Source: an uncultured Eubacteriales bacterium
GTDB taxonomy: Bacteria > Bacillota > Clostridia > Oscillospirales > Acutalibacteraceae
Assembly: GCA_934729465.1 (NCBI GenBank)
Contig: CAKVEP010000008.1
Span: forward strand, 1 to 64,000
DNA length: 64,000 nt
Reading direction: 5' to 3'
Under the pieces are notes generated by a model. The model saw only the letters and a program-made list of their open reading frames with translations. It had not been told where the DNA came from and ran no database searches. This document shows positions 36,105 to 44,624 of the stretch, in pieces (the stretch's first letter is position 1; every line of letters starts with the position of its first letter). The position numbers and the translations under genes are program-made.

Positions 36105-36866
36105 TTGGAAAAAAATTATTTTGAGATTATATGTGAAAGTGTAAATAATGAGGTTAAAGGTAAGGAATTTGAATGTAAAAAATCTGAAAACGACTGTACT
36201 TTTAAGAAAAACAATGACGATTATAAAATTGTTTATGACGGAGAAAAACAAGTTGTATACCTTAAAAAGGTAAGCGCAAAGGGAGAATATAAAAATGTGT
36301 CAGCATGGTCAGTCAGCACAGAAAGCTTTACTCAAAAAGACGTTGAAATGATTAGTGAAGATTTTGTTCAAACCATCACAGGTTATCAAAATAAAACAAA
36401 TAATAAGCAAGTTCGTGCTAAGAGTAACGACCAAGACGATAACACTGTGGATAGCTTGTTTTTTGCCAATAGAATGGCGAGTATATTCCCAGAGATAAAG
36501 GAAGACGTGAGAATAGAAAAGGAATGCTACAGCCAATTTAGGGGAGCTATGTTTACAAAAGAAAAAGTACTTCCTTTGATAAACGATTTACTTTCGTTGG
36601 GTAAAAATAAGAATAAAGCTCAAAAATTGTTTAAAGTAATCAGCGAGTTATACGAAAACGGAAATTTAGATGTAAGAAGTATAATAACAATGGTGATATT
36701 AAATGGAATAAAGGGCGAAAAAGAAATTAACTTGGCAGAACAAATGGTAAGCGACAAATTAAAAAAAGCATGGCAAGCTGCTTCGAAATACAAAGGTAAA
36801 AAGGTTAAGCCTGAAAAAATAAAAAAGAAAAGTAATTTTTTATCAAAAACGCTTTTAGACAATTAA
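36105..36866 (+). CDS. 253-aa hypothetical protein downstream of the Nif11-like gene
   Basis: The TTG at 36105 has an AGGAG site 8 bases upstream; an in-frame GTG at 36096 overlaps that SD and is less likely. The protein has a small alpha/beta N-terminal part (residues ~1-85, with DDYKIVYDGEKQVVYLKKVS), a polar linker (about 88-110) and a helical C-terminal half rich in Lys (AWQAASKYKGKKVKPEKIKK). There is no signal peptide or membrane segment. I do not recognise the family. It is 113 bases after the Nif11-like gene on the same strand. Confidence 0.6.
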   Translation: MEKNYFEIICESVNNEVKGKEFECKKSENDCTFKKNNDDYKIVYDGEKQVVYLKKVSAKGEYKNVSAWSVSTESFTQKDVEMISEDFVQTITGYQNKTNNKQVRAKSNDQDDNTVDSLFFANRMASIFPEIKEDVRIEKECYSQFRGAMFTKEKVLPLINDLLSLGKNKNKAQKLFKVISELYENGNLDVRSIITMVILNGIKGEKEINLAEQMVSDKLKKAWQAASKYKGKKVKPEKIKKKSNFLSKTLLDN

Positions 36867-36946
36867 AAAAATATAAAATTGCGTGTATATTTTAGCGATA
36901 AAAAAATTAAAAACAAGTAATTTAGAAACTAATGTTTATAAATCGC

Positions 36947-36975
36947 TTGACTTCTGGGTGGATATGTGATAACAT
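36947..36975 (+). promoter_or_regulatory. Promoter of the rpmG-secE-nusG operon
   Basis: TTGACT (36947-36952) and TAACAT (36970-36975) are spaced by 17 bases. The following ~75-base leader contains a weak hairpin around ACCTC/GGGGT and a run of U (36990-37007), possibly an attenuator. No tRNA is seen in this gap. Confidence 0.6.
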
Positions 36976-37055
36976 AATAAATACCTCGGTAGGGGGTTTA
37001 TTTTTTGTGCCCTAGAGGGAGGCTAAAAAATTCCGCAACATCGGGAGGTGCCGTC

Positions 37056-37205
37056 ATGAGAGTAAAAGTAACACTAGCCTGCACAGAGTGCAAACAACGT
37101 AACTATGACACGATGAAAAACAAAAAAAATAATCCGGATAGAATCGAAGCTAAAAAGCATTGTAGGTTCTGCAATAAGCATACTTTACACAAGGAAACAA
37201 AATAA
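37056..37205 (+). CDS. rpmG: 50S ribosomal protein L33
   Basis: The 49-aa protein starts at the ATG after CGGGAGGTG, not at an upstream start. It has the cysteine pairs of the zinc-ribbon form of L33: LACTECKQRNY and HCRFCNKHTLHKE. L33 sits on the large ribosomal subunit near the E site. The order rpmG-secE-nusG is standard. Confidence 0.95.
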   Translation: MRVKVTLACTECKQRNYDTMKNKKNNPDRIEAKKHCRFCNKHTLHKETK

Positions 37206-37223
37206 TTACTACGGAGGGACAGA

Positions 37224-37442
37224 ATGATGACAGATAAAAAACCAAATATTTTTGGTAAGGTAGTCGGCTTTTTTAAAGACTGTAAAAGTGAAATAAAGAA
37301 AACAATATGGCCAAAACCTAAAGCCGTATTCAAGAATACTGGAATAGTGTTAGTCATGATTCTCGTCGTAGGAGTATTTGTGTTTCTTCTTGACACAAGC
37401 TTAATGAACCTATTAAGTTTAATTATGAATGTGTCTAAGTAA
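37224..37442 (+). CDS. secE: Preprotein translocase subunit SecE
   Basis: The 72-aa single-membrane-span protein has the SecE signature (FFKDCKSEIKKTIWPKPKAV) and one C-terminal hydrophobic helix (about residues 40-64). SecE holds the SecY channel together. It lies 18 bases after rpmG and 21 before nusG. Confidence 0.95.
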   Translation: MMTDKKPNIFGKVVGFFKDCKSEIKKTIWPKPKAVFKNTGIVLVMILVVGVFVFLLDTSLMNLLSLIMNVSK

Positions 37443-37463
37443 TAAAGTTCCGGAGGAAAAGTT

Positions 37464-37985
37464 ATGTCAGAAGAAGCGAAATGGTATGTGGTTCATACCT
37501 ATTCCGGGTACGAAAATAAGGTTGCATCAAATTTAGAAAAGACTGTCGAGAACCGTCAGCTCAAGGATTTGATACAAGAAATTAGAGTACCGACAGAAAA
37601 AGTTGTTGAAATAAAAGACAGCAAACGACGTGAAGTTGACCGCAAAATCTTCCCCGGTTATGTTTTAGTAAAAATGGTGCTAAACGACAATTCTTGGTAT
37701 GTTGTTCGGAACATAAGAGGATGCACCGGGTTCGTTGGAACAACCACGAAACCTGTGCCGTTAACAGAGGAAGAGGTTGCAAAATTAGGCGTTGAAACTA
37801 AACAGATAGAAGTATCGTATGAAGAGGGAGACACCGTTAGAATAACAGACGGACCGCTTGAAGATTTTGTTGGAATTGTTAATAGTATAGACAAAAAGGC
37901 AAATATCGTACGAGTAACTGTGTCAATGTTTGGTCGTGAAACGCCAGCAGAACTTGAGTTAGCTCAAGTTGAACCGGTAAGTTAA
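37464..37985 (+). CDS. nusG: Transcription termination/antitermination protein NusG
   Basis: The 173-aa protein has the NGN domain (WYVVHTYSGYENKVASNL and FPGYVLVKMVL, and WYVVRNIRGCTGFVG) and a C-terminal KOW domain (EEGDTVRITDGPLEDFVGIV). It binds RNA polymerase and couples transcription to translation. It ends 108 bases before rplK. Confidence 0.96.
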   Translation: MSEEAKWYVVHTYSGYENKVASNLEKTVENRQLKDLIQEIRVPTEKVVEIKDSKRREVDRKIFPGYVLVKMVLNDNSWYVVRNIRGCTGFVGTTTKPVPLTEEEVAKLGVETKQIEVSYEEGDTVRITDGPLEDFVGIVNSIDKKANIVRVTVSMFGRETPAELELAQVEPVS

Positions 37986-38015
37986 AAGTCAGGCAAAACA
38001 TATGCTTGATTTTGG

Positions 38016-38073
38016 GAAGTCGAACGGCTTCTTGTGGGAGGGACAATATGAGCAAAGTCCCGTAGTTTACCAC
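38016..38073 (+). ncRNA. Leader RNA element upstream of rplK
   Basis: GTGGGAGGGAC at 38034 pairs in two steps with GTCCC and ...ACCAC (ends 38073), giving an outer GTGG/CCAC stem, an inner GGGAC/GTCCC stem, and an asymmetric internal loop. A small hairpin (GAAGTC/GGCTTC, 38016-38031) comes just before. The same design occurs upstream of rplA, suggesting a binding site for a ribosomal protein, most likely L1. Confidence 0.6.
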
Positions 38074-38093
38074 AAAATTTGGAGGTGCAAAAA

Positions 38094-38519
38094 TTGGCTC
38101 AAAAAGTAACTGGATTAGTTAAATTACAAATACCAGCCGGGAAAGCGACTCCGGCACCACCAGTAGGTTCTGCATTGGGACCTCATGGTATTAACATTAT
38201 GGCATTTACAAAGGAATTTAATGAACGCACAAAGAAAGACGCAGGATTAATAATCCCTGTAGTTATAACAATATATGCAGACCGTTCATTTACATTTGTA
38301 ACGAAAACGCCGCCCGCAGCAGTTTTAATAAAGAAAGCTTGTGGAATTGAAAGTGGTTCAGGAGTGCCAAATAAAACGAAAGTTGCAAAAATCACTCGTG
38401 AACAAGTTCAAAAGATAGCTGAGCAAAAAATGCCTGACTTAAACGCAGCATCAATTGAGTCTGCTATGAGCATGATTGCAGGAACAGCTAGAAGTATGGG
38501 TATAGAAGTAGTGGATTAA
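38094..38519 (+). CDS. rplK: 50S ribosomal protein L11
   Basis: The start is the TTG at 38094, nine bases after GGAGGTG, giving 141 aa, the standard L11 length (MAQKVTGLVKLQIPAGKATP). Other conserved parts are PPVGSALGPHGINIMAF and GTARSMGIEV. L11 forms part of the GTPase-associated centre of the ribosome. It is followed by rplA after 55 bases. Confidence 0.95.
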   Translation: MAQKVTGLVKLQIPAGKATPAPPVGSALGPHGINIMAFTKEFNERTKKDAGLIIPVVITIYADRSFTFVTKTPPAAVLIKKACGIESGSGVPNKTKVAKITREQVQKIAEQKMPDLNAASIESAMSMIAGTARSMGIEVVD

Positions 38520-38527
38520 TTACCCGG

Positions 38528-38555
38528 GTGGGAGGAAAACATCCGATTTTACCAC
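38528..38555 (+). ncRNA. Leader RNA element upstream of rplA
   Basis: GTGGGAGG (38528-38535) pairs with ATCC and ...ACCAC (to 38555): an outer GTGG/CCAC and an inner GGA/TCC stem. This repeats the layout of the element before rplK in a shorter form. Confidence 0.55.
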
Positions 38556-38574
38556 TTAATAGGGAGGAAAACCA

Positions 38575-39267
38575 ATGAAACACGGTAAGAAATATGTTGA
38601 CAGCGTTAAGTTAGTTGACAAATCTAAATTATATGATGCTCAAGAAGCATTAGAACTTTGCGTAAATACGGCAAAGGCAAAATTTGATGAAACTGTTGAA
38701 GTACATGTAAAATTGGGAGTAGACTCAAGACATGCAGACCAACAGGTAAGAGGAGCAATTGTTCTTCCAAATGGTACAGGTAAGAAAATTAAAATTTTAG
38801 CAATATGCAAAGGCGAAAATGAAAGACTTGCTAAAGAAGCAGGTGCTGATTACATTGGTGCTGAAGATATGGCAGCTAAAATTCAGTCAGAAAACTGGAT
38901 GGATTTTGATGTTCTTATAACAACTCCAGACATGATGGGAGTTGTTGGTAGGTTAGGTAAGATATTAGGTCCTCGTGGCTTAATGCCGAACCCTAAGGCT
39001 GGCACGGTTACAACCGACATAGCTAGAGCTATAAAGGAAGCTAAAGCTGGTAAGATAGAATATCGTTTGGATAAAACTAATATTATCCATTGTCCAATCG
39101 GAAAAGCTTCATTTGGTAAGGAAAAGCTATTTGAAAACTTTGACGTACTTTTGGGAGCTATAGTAAAGGCTAAACCAGAAGCAAGTAAGGGTCAATACAT
39201 TAGGTCATGTACTGTGTCATCAACAATGGGACCAGGCGTGAGAATTAATCCTAATAAAGTTGGTTAA
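38575..39267 (+). CDS. rplA: 50S ribosomal protein L1
   Basis: The 230-aa protein has the L1 features DETVEVHVKLGVDSRHADQQ, RGAIVLPNGTGK and GKILGPRGLMPNPKAGTV. L1 forms the stalk at the ribosomal E site and in many bacteria represses its own mRNA, consistent with the leader elements upstream of rplK and rplA. The SD is AGGGAGGA. Confidence 0.96.
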   Translation: MKHGKKYVDSVKLVDKSKLYDAQEALELCVNTAKAKFDETVEVHVKLGVDSRHADQQVRGAIVLPNGTGKKIKILAICKGENERLAKEAGADYIGAEDMAAKIQSENWMDFDVLITTPDMMGVVGRLGKILGPRGLMPNPKAGTVTTDIARAIKEAKAGKIEYRLDKTNIIHCPIGKASFGKEKLFENFDVLLGAIVKAKPEASKGQYIRSCTVSSTMGPGVRINPNKVG

Positions 39268-39276
39268 TTATAGGTA

Positions 39277-39305
39277 TTGACATTTTATAATAATTTTAGT
39301 ATAAT
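39277..39305 (+). promoter_or_regulatory. Promoter of the rplJ-rplL unit
   Basis: TTGACA (39277-39282) and TATAAT (39300-39305), both perfect, with an exact 17-base spacer. Confidence 0.85.
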
Positions 39306-39311
39306 ATAATT

Positions 39312-39452
39312 ACTGTTTTTCCGAAGACAGTAGGTGCATTGCGTAAAAGCTGTTAAGCTTGCCTGCCGAGGAGAGTTCGTTTAGTAAATTTTAATTGTAA
39401 AATTAAGTTTATATAAATCTTCTCTGCCGGCTGGCGGGGGAGATATTTTTAT
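39312..39452 (+). ncRNA. Ribosomal protein L10 leader with attenuator
   Basis: The 5' untranslated region before rplJ has the expected L10-leader layout: a structured 5' part, the CTGCCGAGGAGAG region (39363-39375), and a late hairpin ATCTTCTCTGCC-ggct-GGCGGGGGAGAT (39417-39444, 12 bp with G-U pairs) followed by ATTTTTATT. The CTGCCGAGGAGAG segment can pair with the terminator's 5' arm (CTTCTCTGCC), giving mutually exclusive antitermination and termination folds. In Firmicutes L10 (with L7/L12) binds this leader. Confidence 0.75.
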
Positions 39453-39488
39453 TGTCAATTATTGATTAACTATTTGGAGGTGAATTAA

Positions 39489-40019
39489 TTGCCAAGTGAA
39501 AAAATATTGGAGCAAAAAAAGGCTGTTGTGGCTGAACTTGCTGAAAAATTAAAGTCTGCATGTGCTGGAGTTATAGTAGATTACAAGGGAATAAGCGTTA
39601 CTGACGATACTAAACTTCGTAAGGAGTTGCGTGAAGCAGGAGTAGAATGCTTAGTAGTTAAAAACACATTACTTCGCAGAGCAGCTGAAATTGCTGGTAT
39701 AAATGGTCTCGACGAATTTTTAGAAGGAACCACGGCAATAGCAATAAGCAATTCAGATTATGTTGCACCAGCAAGGATAACTTGTAAGTTTGCAGAAGGC
39801 AAGAGTTTTTACAATATTAAAGCAGGATTTATTGATGGCAAGGTATCAAGCGAGGCAGAGGTAAAAGCGTTGTCAAAATTACCATCAAAAGAAGAGCTTG
39901 TTGCAAAGGCTTTGGGTGGCTTGAACGCTCCTATTACAGGTTTGGTTACAGTGCTTAACGGTACTATTAAGGGTTTAGTGGTTGCATTAAATGCAATTGC
40001 AGAAAAGAAAAGTGCATAA
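39489..40019 (+). CDS. rplJ: 50S ribosomal protein L10
   Basis: The 176-aa protein starts at a TTG (39489) after TGGAGGTGAATTAA. Conserved parts include VVDYKGISVTDDTKLRKELR and VVKNTLLRRAAE. L10 is the base of the L7/L12 stalk. It precedes rplL by 30 bases. Confidence 0.95.
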   Translation: MPSEKILEQKKAVVAELAEKLKSACAGVIVDYKGISVTDDTKLRKELREAGVECLVVKNTLLRRAAEIAGINGLDEFLEGTTAIAISNSDYVAPARITCKFAEGKSFYNIKAGFIDGKVSSEAEVKALSKLPSKEELVAKALGGLNAPITGLVTVLNGTIKGLVVALNAIAEKKSA

Positions 40020-40049
40020 TTATTTAAAAATTTTTGGAGGTATTTAACA

Positions 40050-40421
40050 ATGTCAGAAAAGGTAACAAAATTAATTGAAGATGTAAAATCACTTACAGTT
40101 TTAGAATTAAGCGAATTAGTAAAGGCTTTAGAAGAAGAATTTGGAGTATCTGCAGCAGCTCCAGTAGCAGTAGCAGCAGCGGCAGCTCCTGCAGCAGCAG
40201 CTGAAGAAAAAACAGAATTTGATGTTGTATTAAAGAGCGCTGGCGCAGAGAAAATCAAAGTTGTTAAAGCAGTAAAAGATATTCTCGGAGTAGGCTTGAA
40301 AGAAGCTAAGGAATTAGTTGATTCAGCACCAAAGACTCTTAAAGAGAAGGCTTCTAAAGCAGACGCTGAAGACATTAAGAAGAAACTTGCTGATGTTGGA
40401 GCAGAAGTAGAAGTAAAATAG
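40050..40421 (+). CDS. rplL: 50S ribosomal protein L7/L12
   Basis: The 123-aa protein has the N-terminal dimerisation helices (LTVLELSELVKALEEEFGV), an Ala-rich hinge (AAPVAVAAAAAPAAAAEE) and the C-terminal factor-binding domain (KVVKAVKDILGVGLKEAKELV). A terminator follows at 40440, and rpoB is not downstream, unlike the usual order. Confidence 0.97.
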   Translation: MSEKVTKLIEDVKSLTVLELSELVKALEEEFGVSAAAPVAVAAAAAPAAAAEEKTEFDVVLKSAGAEKIKVVKAVKDILGVGLKEAKELVDSAPKTLKEKASKADAEDIKKKLADVGAEVEVK

Positions 40422-40439
40422 TTGAAGAAACTTATTATT

Positions 40440-40475
40440 CACGGAGACTGTTTTTGGTCTCCGTGTTTTTATTTT
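40440..40475 (+). terminator. Intrinsic terminator after rplL
   Basis: CACGGAGAC (40440-40448) and GTCTCCGTG (40457-40465) form a 9-bp stem with an 8-base loop, followed by TTTTTATTTT. Confidence 0.9.
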
Positions 40476-40494
40476 ACATGATAGGAAGATTTTT

Positions 40495-41346
40495 ATGTAT
40501 GAACTTTCGAATATAAATGTTATCAAATCTTTACTGAGCAAATATGGGTTTAATTTTTCAAAAGGGCTTGGTCAAAATTTTATAACAGACCCTGGTTTAT
40601 GTCCACAAATAGTGGAAGATAGCCAAATAACAGAGAAAATGGGGATTATAGAAATTGGACCCGGAATAGGAGTACTCACGCAGGAAATAGCAAAAAGAGC
40701 AAAAAAGGTTGTATCTGTGGAGATAGATAACAGATTAATCCCAATATTAGACGATACTTTGTCTGATTTTGACAATATTGAAATTATAAACGATGATTTT
40801 ATGAAGATTGATATAATTAAGCTAATTGACGAAAAATTTAAAGATACAGATGTTGGAGTTTGTGCAAACATACCATATTATATTACTTCGCCAATATTGA
40901 TGAAGATACTTGAAAGTAGGGCGGATGTAAAATTTGTGGTAGCTATGGTTCAAAAAGAGGCGGCGGAAAGGATATGTGCCGAAGCGGGGACGAGGGAATG
41001 TGGGGCGATAAGTTTGGCGGTTAGATACTACTCTAAACCTGAAATTTTATTTGATGTCCCGAGAGAAAGCTTTATACCGGCGCCTAATGTGGATTCGAGC
41101 GTGATAAAGTTAGACATAAAAAAAGAAAGGCTATTAAATTGTTCTGAAGAGAAAAATTTCTTTAAAATTATAAAATGTGCGTTTGGAAAACGCAGGAAAA
41201 CTTTAATTAATGCTTTGTCCGGAAATTTTGCAATGAGTAAATCAGATATGGAAAAAATTTTTAATGAATTGGGAATTTCTACAAAATCACGTGCTGAAGA
41301 ACTAAAATTCAACGAATTTATAGAATTATCTAAAAAAATACAATAA
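40495..41346 (+). CDS. rsmA: 16S rRNA (adenine1518/1519-N6)-dimethyltransferase RsmA/KsgA
   Basis: The 283-aa protein has the SAM-binding EIGPGIGVLT motif, GQNFITD near the N-terminus, and the catalytic NIPYYITSPIL. It dimethylates two adenines near the 3' end of 16S rRNA in late small-subunit assembly. It is in the place where rpoB would normally be. The ATG at 40495 follows AGGAAG. Confidence 0.95.
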   Translation: MYELSNINVIKSLLSKYGFNFSKGLGQNFITDPGLCPQIVEDSQITEKMGIIEIGPGIGVLTQEIAKRAKKVVSVEIDNRLIPILDDTLSDFDNIEIINDDFMKIDIIKLIDEKFKDTDVGVCANIPYYITSPILMKILESRADVKFVVAMVQKEAAERICAEAGTRECGAISLAVRYYSKPEILFDVPRESFIPAPNVDSSVIKLDIKKERLLNCSEEKNFFKIIKCAFGKRRKTLINALSGNFAMSKSDMEKIFNELGISTKSRAEELKFNEFIELSKKIQ

Positions 41347-41433
41347 TTCGTGAAAATCCATAAAAACACAATTAATAATTATAAAGTATATAATAAAATA
41401 TAAAAATAATTTGTGTTTTATGGAGGGAGTGGG

Positions 41434-42102
41434 TTGAATAAGTACGTAAAGGCGAAAAGAAAAAAGAAACTAATTGTTTTGTTGATTTTTGTACTTTTCT
41501 CGCTAATAATGCTGGACTTTCAGCTAAGACCAATAATAAAAACAATATCAATGAGTAAGGCGAGAGTAATATCAACTAACGCCATAAACGAAGCAATTTT
41601 AGAAGAAATATCGAAGTCTGATGCAGACTATTGGCAATTGGTAAATGTGGAACGGGGAGATGGCGGAAAAGTTTTAGCAATTACCACAAATTCTAAAAAA
41701 ATAAATGAATTAAGGTCAAACATAAGTATAAAAATTCAAGAAATATTGTCTAACGAGAAGATGCGGCAAGTGGGACTTCCTTTAGGAACGCTTACAGGTT
41801 TGGAACTGTTAAGCGGCATAGGACCTATGGTTCCGCTGCACATATCAATTACCGGGAGTGTTGTAACAGAGTTTGAAAGTAAATTTTCTCAGGCGGGAAT
41901 AAATCAAACTAAGCACCAAATTTTTATAAACGTACACACGAAGATAAGCACGATGGTTCCGGGTTACCCTGCCACAGACACTGTTGACACAAACGTTCCT
42001 ATAGCGGAAACGATAATAGTAGGCGACGTTCCAAAGGTTTATGCTAATGCTGAAAGCGACAAACTCAAAGATGCAACTTATTTATCGCAGTCGGAAGAGT
42101 GA
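41434..42102 (+). CDS. yunB: YunB-family sporulation protein
   Basis: A TTG at 41434 with GGAGGGAG upstream gives 222 aa; a GTG-initiated longer form is unlikely because it contains that SD. The N-terminus is basic with one membrane segment (about residues 13-31). The remainder (SKARVISTNAINEAILEEI, PLGTLTGLELLSGIGP, VHTKISTMVPGYP) matches YunB, a sigma-E-dependent membrane protein of spore formers with unclear molecular role. It is followed by ligA. Confidence 0.85.
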   Translation: MNKYVKAKRKKKLIVLLIFVLFSLIMLDFQLRPIIKTISMSKARVISTNAINEAILEEISKSDADYWQLVNVERGDGGKVLAITTNSKKINELRSNISIKIQEILSNEKMRQVGLPLGTLTGLELLSGIGPMVPLHISITGSVVTEFESKFSQAGINQTKHQIFINVHTKISTMVPGYPATDTVDTNVPIAETIIVGDVPKVYANAESDKLKDATYLSQSEE

Positions 42103-42173
42103 AGAATTTTGGTTGATATTTTAATTTTTGAAATGCTATAATAATGATAAAAATTTAAGGATGTGCTTATTTA

Positions 42174-44156
42174 ATGACTCGTGAAGAGGCTGAAAAATTA
42201 ATTGTAGAGTATAGAAATAAAATAAATTATCACAATAAAAAATATTATGAGGAAGACGCTCCGGAAATAGAAGACTTTGAGTATGACGCATTAATGAGGT
42301 CGCTTGAAGATTTAGAAAGTATGTTTCCTGAGCTCATTACAGAGGATTCTCCAACTCAAAATGTTGGAGGGGCAGCTTCTAATAAGTTTAAGCCTGTTAA
42401 ACATACTGTGAAAATGGAAAGTCTTCACGATGTGTTTTCTGAGGAAGAGGTAATAGCTTTCGACAAAAGAATGAGAACAGTTATAGAAAATCCTGTTTAT
42501 GTTGTTGAGCCCAAAATAGACGGTTTATCAGTGTCGATAGAATATGAAGATGGCAAAATGGTTAGAGCGTCAACCAGAGGCGACGGTGTGATTGGCGAAG
42601 ACGTTACTGAAAATATATTAACAATATTGTCGCTACCCAAGAGGCTAAAAACTAACTTGAAATTCTTAGAAATACGTGGCGAAGTATATATGTCTAAGGA
42701 GAATTTTTTAGAGCTCGTAAAAAGACAAGAATTAAACGAAGAGAAAACTTTTAAAAATCCCAGAAATGCAGCAGCCGGCTCATTAAGACAAAAAAATTCA
42801 AAAATTACCGCTCAAAGAAAGTTAGATTTATTTGTGTTTAACATACAGCAAATAGACGGCGAAACTTTAACAAATCACAAGCAGTCCTTGGATTATCTTA
42901 AAAGTTTAGAAATTCCGGTTTCACCTTGCTATAATGCATACGATAATATAGAAGATGTTATAAAAGAAATAAGACGTATAGGCGATGCAAGAGAATCATT
43001 TCCGTTCCAAACAGATGGAGCCGTGATAAAGCTTAATTCATTTGAACAGAGAAATATTCTAGGTAGTACGTCTAAATTTCCACGATGGGCAGAAGCCTTT
43101 AAATACCCCCCAGAGGAGAAGACGGCTAAATTATTAGATATAGAAATAAATGTTGGAAGAACAGGGGTTTTAACTCCAACGGGAATTTTTGAACCGACTT
43201 TAATTTCTGGAACAACAGTAAGCAGGGCGACTCTTCATAATGAGGATTTCATAAAGGATAAAGACATACGCATAGGAGATATTGCGGTATTGCGTAAGGC
43301 GGGGGAGATTATCCCTGAGGTAGTAAGGATTGAAAGCCATTTACAAAATACAAAATGTTTTGAAATGCCTAAATATTGTCCTTCGTGTGGCTCTAAGGTT
43401 GTAAGGGAGGACGGCGAGGCAGTTATAAGGTGCACAAATACATCTTGTCCGGCACAGCTTTTAAGACATTTAATACATTTTGTTTCAAGAAACGCTATGG
43501 AAATAGACGGTTTGGGAGAAAGTCTTTTAGAACAGCTCGTAAAAGAAGATTTGGTGATTTCTCCAGCGGATATATATGAGCTTAAGGCAGAACAGCTAGA
43601 AAAGATTGAACGTATGGGGAAAAAATCCGCAAATAACGTAATTAATGCTATAGAGGCGTCTAAAAGCAGTGGGTTGGACAAGCTCTTATTTGCTCTTGGC
43701 ATACGCCATGTTGGTCAAAAGGCAGCGAAATTACTTTCTGAACGTTTCAGAAATATAGACGATTTATTTGTGGCTACAGAAGATGAAATTTCCTTAATTG
43801 ATGGTTTGGGACCTGTGATAGCCAAAAGCGTTGTTGAGTATTTTTCTCTGCCTGAAACAAAACAATTGATTGAAAAATTACGTCAAAATGGAGTAAATTT
43901 AGATTCTAAAGTGGAAGAGGCTGGAACAAAATTTTTAGGTCAAACATTTGTGTTAACAGGGACGTTAAGCAGTTACACAAGGGATTCTGCTTCAAAGATG
44001 ATCGAAAAATTAGGCGGAAAAGTTACGTCGAGTGTGTCTAAAAAAACAACCTATGTTTTAGCCGGGGAAGATGCCGGGAGTAAACTGCAAAAGGCTTTGA
44101 CTTTGGGAGTTGCGGTTATAAACGAGCAGCAATTTGAAGACATGGTTAAAAGCTAA
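42174..44156 (+). CDS. ligA: NAD-dependent DNA ligase LigA
   Basis: The 660-aa enzyme shows the adenylation motif (VEPKIDGLSVSIEYEDG, Lys as nucleotide acceptor), the OB region, a four-Cys zinc finger (CPSCGSKVVRE...CTNTSCPAQ), helix-hairpin-helix repeats (FALGIRHVGQKAAKLL, LIDGLGPVIAKSV), and a C-terminal BRCT domain. It seals nicks in replication and repair. Length is standard for the family. Confidence 0.97.
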   Translation: MTREEAEKLIVEYRNKINYHNKKYYEEDAPEIEDFEYDALMRSLEDLESMFPELITEDSPTQNVGGAASNKFKPVKHTVKMESLHDVFSEEEVIAFDKRMRTVIENPVYVVEPKIDGLSVSIEYEDGKMVRASTRGDGVIGEDVTENILTILSLPKRLKTNLKFLEIRGEVYMSKENFLELVKRQELNEEKTFKNPRNAAAGSLRQKNSKITAQRKLDLFVFNIQQIDGETLTNHKQSLDYLKSLEIPVSPCYNAYDNIEDVIKEIRRIGDARESFPFQTDGAVIKLNSFEQRNILGSTSKFPRWAEAFKYPPEEKTAKLLDIEINVGRTGVLTPTGIFEPTLISGTTVSRATLHNEDFIKDKDIRIGDIAVLRKAGEIIPEVVRIESHLQNTKCFEMPKYCPSCGSKVVREDGEAVIRCTNTSCPAQLLRHLIHFVSRNAMEIDGLGESLLEQLVKEDLVISPADIYELKAEQLEKIERMGKKSANNVINAIEASKSSGLDKLLFALGIRHVGQKAAKLLSERFRNIDDLFVATEDEISLIDGLGPVIAKSVVEYFSLPETKQLIEKLRQNGVNLDSKVEEAGTKFLGQTFVLTGTLSSYTRDSASKMIEKLGGKVTSSVSKKTTYVLAGEDAGSKLQKALTLGVAVINEQQFEDMVKS

Positions 44157-44176
44157 AAATAATTTTTTACAAACGC

Positions 44177-44241
44177 TTGACAAATCTTTTATATATGCGT
44201 ATAATTAAAAAGGTGTAAAGTATTTTACTGTACACCCTTTT
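44177..44241 (+). promoter_or_regulatory. Promoter of the ylxM-ffh operon with a hairpin at the transcript start
   Basis: TTGACA (44177-44182) and TATAAT (44200-44205) with an exact 17-base spacer. The expected transcript starts near a hairpin (44207-44241) formed by AAAAGGTGTA.AGTA and TACT.TACA.CCTTTT with one bulge and one mismatch; the SD of ylxM (AAGGGGG) follows it. A 5' hairpin of this type can stabilise mRNA. Confidence 0.7.
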
Positions 44242-44255
44242 ACTAAGGGGGCTTT

Positions 44256-44624
44256 GTGTTGGAAGAAAATAAAGATATTGAGATTTCAATACTTATTGAT
44301 TTTTATGGTGAAGCCCTAAAAGGCAAGCAACTTGAAATTATGGATTGTTATTACAATCAGGATTTATCTTTATCTGAAATAGCAGATAATATTGAAATTA
44401 CTCGTCAAGGGGTGCAAGACTCTATTAAACGTTCAAAGACGTTTTTGTATGACATGGAGAAAAAGCTGGGCTATGTTAAACACTTCGAAGAGTTAGAGCA
44501 TAAGGCTATGAAGATAAATGAATTGGTTTCCAAAATAAAGCTAGAAAATTCAAAAATTGGTAATGTAAACATAGATAAATGTGCAAATGAAATTGTAAAA
44601 TTATCCAGTAGCTTATGCGATTAG
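44256..44624 (+). CDS. ylxM: YlxM/p13-like helix-turn-helix protein
   Basis: The 122-aa protein begins at GTG 44256 or, with better SD spacing, at TTG 44259. It has a sigma-70 region 4-like HTH (LSEIADNIEITRQGVQDSIKR), as in YlxM proteins that always precede ffh and are thought to assist the signal recognition particle. It ends one base before the Ffh open frame and 27 before the Ffh start. Confidence 0.92.
   Translation: MLEENKDIEISILIDFYGEALKGKQLEIMDCYYNQDLSLSEIADNIEITRQGVQDSIKRSKTFLYDMEKKLGYVKHFEELEHKAMKINELVSKIKLENSKIGNVNIDKCANEIVKLSSSLCD

Noticed and set aside
36867..37055. tRNA gene before rpmG
   Set aside because: No cloverleaf or CCA-like end could be found; the gap is explained by the promoter and leader.
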